DNA of 64,000 nt, from contig NZ_BCUT01000001.1 of NCBI RefSeq assembly GCF_001591365.1, positions 1,922,001 to 1,986,000 of the forward strand, read 5' to 3'. The position numbers were made by a program, and so were the translations under genes. The notes under the pieces were generated by a model. It saw only the letters and a list, made by a program, of their open reading frames with translations, was not told the DNA's origin and ran no database searches. The DNA is from Variovorax paradoxus NBRC 15149 (GTDB lineage: Bacteria > Pseudomonadota > Gammaproteobacteria > Burkholderiales > Burkholderiaceae_C). Every line of letters starts with the position of its first letter. Position 1 is the stretch's first letter. Shown in pieces: positions 63,837-64,000 of this stretch.

Positions 63837-64000
63837 CGCTGCTTCTCCAGCGCGAGCTTGGCGCTGCGCTCGGCCACGATGTTCCAGTCGGCCTGGCCGA
63901 CCACGCCGATCTGGAACGGACGCGGCAACTGCGAGGTGTCGAGCCGGAAGCGGAACACGACCTGGTGCTGCGCCTCGTCGCCCACCTCGGCCGCATCGCC
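63833..64000 (-). CDS. DUF4390 family protein (3' part; start outside the window)
   Basis: The last 168 bases of the window read on minus as GDAAEVGDEAQHQVVFRFRLD...PFQIGVVGQADWNIV...KLALEKQR and a TGA. This matches the C-terminal part of DUF4390 proteins, which precede ntrY in Burkholderiales. The protein is probably exported; function not known. Its stop overlaps the NtrY start, so the two are translationally coupled. Confidence 0.85.
   Translation of the reverse strand, partial: GDAAEVGDEAQHQVVFRFRLDTSQLPRPFQIGVVGQADWNIVAERSAKLALEKQR

Overview
The window is GC-rich chromosomal DNA of a beta-proteobacterium. Codon use, gene content and gene order (hemE-priA, DUF4390-ntrY-ntrX-like-tRNA-Phe, a Bug-family binding protein with an amidase, caa3 oxidase, many LysR regulators) point to Burkholderiales, family Comamonadaceae, most likely Variovorax. 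This assignment is from family knowledge and gene context, not from a search. No rRNA, prophage, transposase, integrase or CRISPR array was seen; one tRNA gene is present.

Layout. 1-2.9 kb: the tail of a PhzF gene, a glyoxalase-like gene, a LysE exporter and a PLP threonine-dehydratase-like gene, all on + and closely spaced. 2.9-3.2 kb: a 260-bp paired-hairpin repeat whose second copy lies in opposite orientation at 14.1-14.4 kb. 3.2-9.6 kb: creatininase family, an SDR without its catalytic triad, a LysR/alcohol dehydrogenase divergent pair, a truncated GNAT gene, a sorbosone-dehydrogenase-like lipoprotein and AlaX. 9.6-14.1 kb: DsbD-type disulfide reductase, a redoxin and a citrate/tricarballylate-type symporter. 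14.4-18.1 kb: hemE and priA, separated by 373 bp of AT-rich DNA with two consensus DnaA boxes. 18.2-25 kb: small membrane and periplasmic proteins, an AEC transporter, Rep helicase, a lipoprotein, phospholipase A and NadE.

25-33.7 kb is a signalling block on the minus strand: an orphan TRAP-type binding protein, translationally coupled to a GGDEF-EAL protein, then a diguanylate cyclase and a hybrid histidine kinase. 33.8-38.9 kb: two LysR genes, a tailed HU protein, and a Bug protein plus amidase with a clear LysR-type operator in the divergent promoter. 39-42 kb: a P1B copper-type ATPase, a small hypothetical gene and a CBS protein. 42.1-48.9 kb: carbohydrate genes (SMP-30 lactonase, a Tat lipoprotein with alginate-lyase-like and LamG domains, glycogen-debranching-type glucosidase, GT4 glycosyltransferase).

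49.1-54.2 kb is a caa3-type cytochrome oxidase operon (CtaG-like, subunit II with fused cytochrome c, subunits I and III, and a small membrane protein). 54.2-60.4 kb: a TraR/DksA protein, an unknown gene broken by a one-base frameshift, MscS, DUF427, an alpha/beta hydrolase, an SRPBCC protein and a chemoreceptor. 60.6-64 kb: tRNA-Phe, an NtrX-like regulator lacking the AAA+ domain, NtrY and the end of a DUF4390 gene.

The least explained items are the repeat family, whose two hairpin types show compensatory stem changes; the DnaA-box region before priA; the binding-protein/c-di-GMP operon; and the broken or degenerate genes (GNAT, the 54.7-kb gene, the triad-less SDR).
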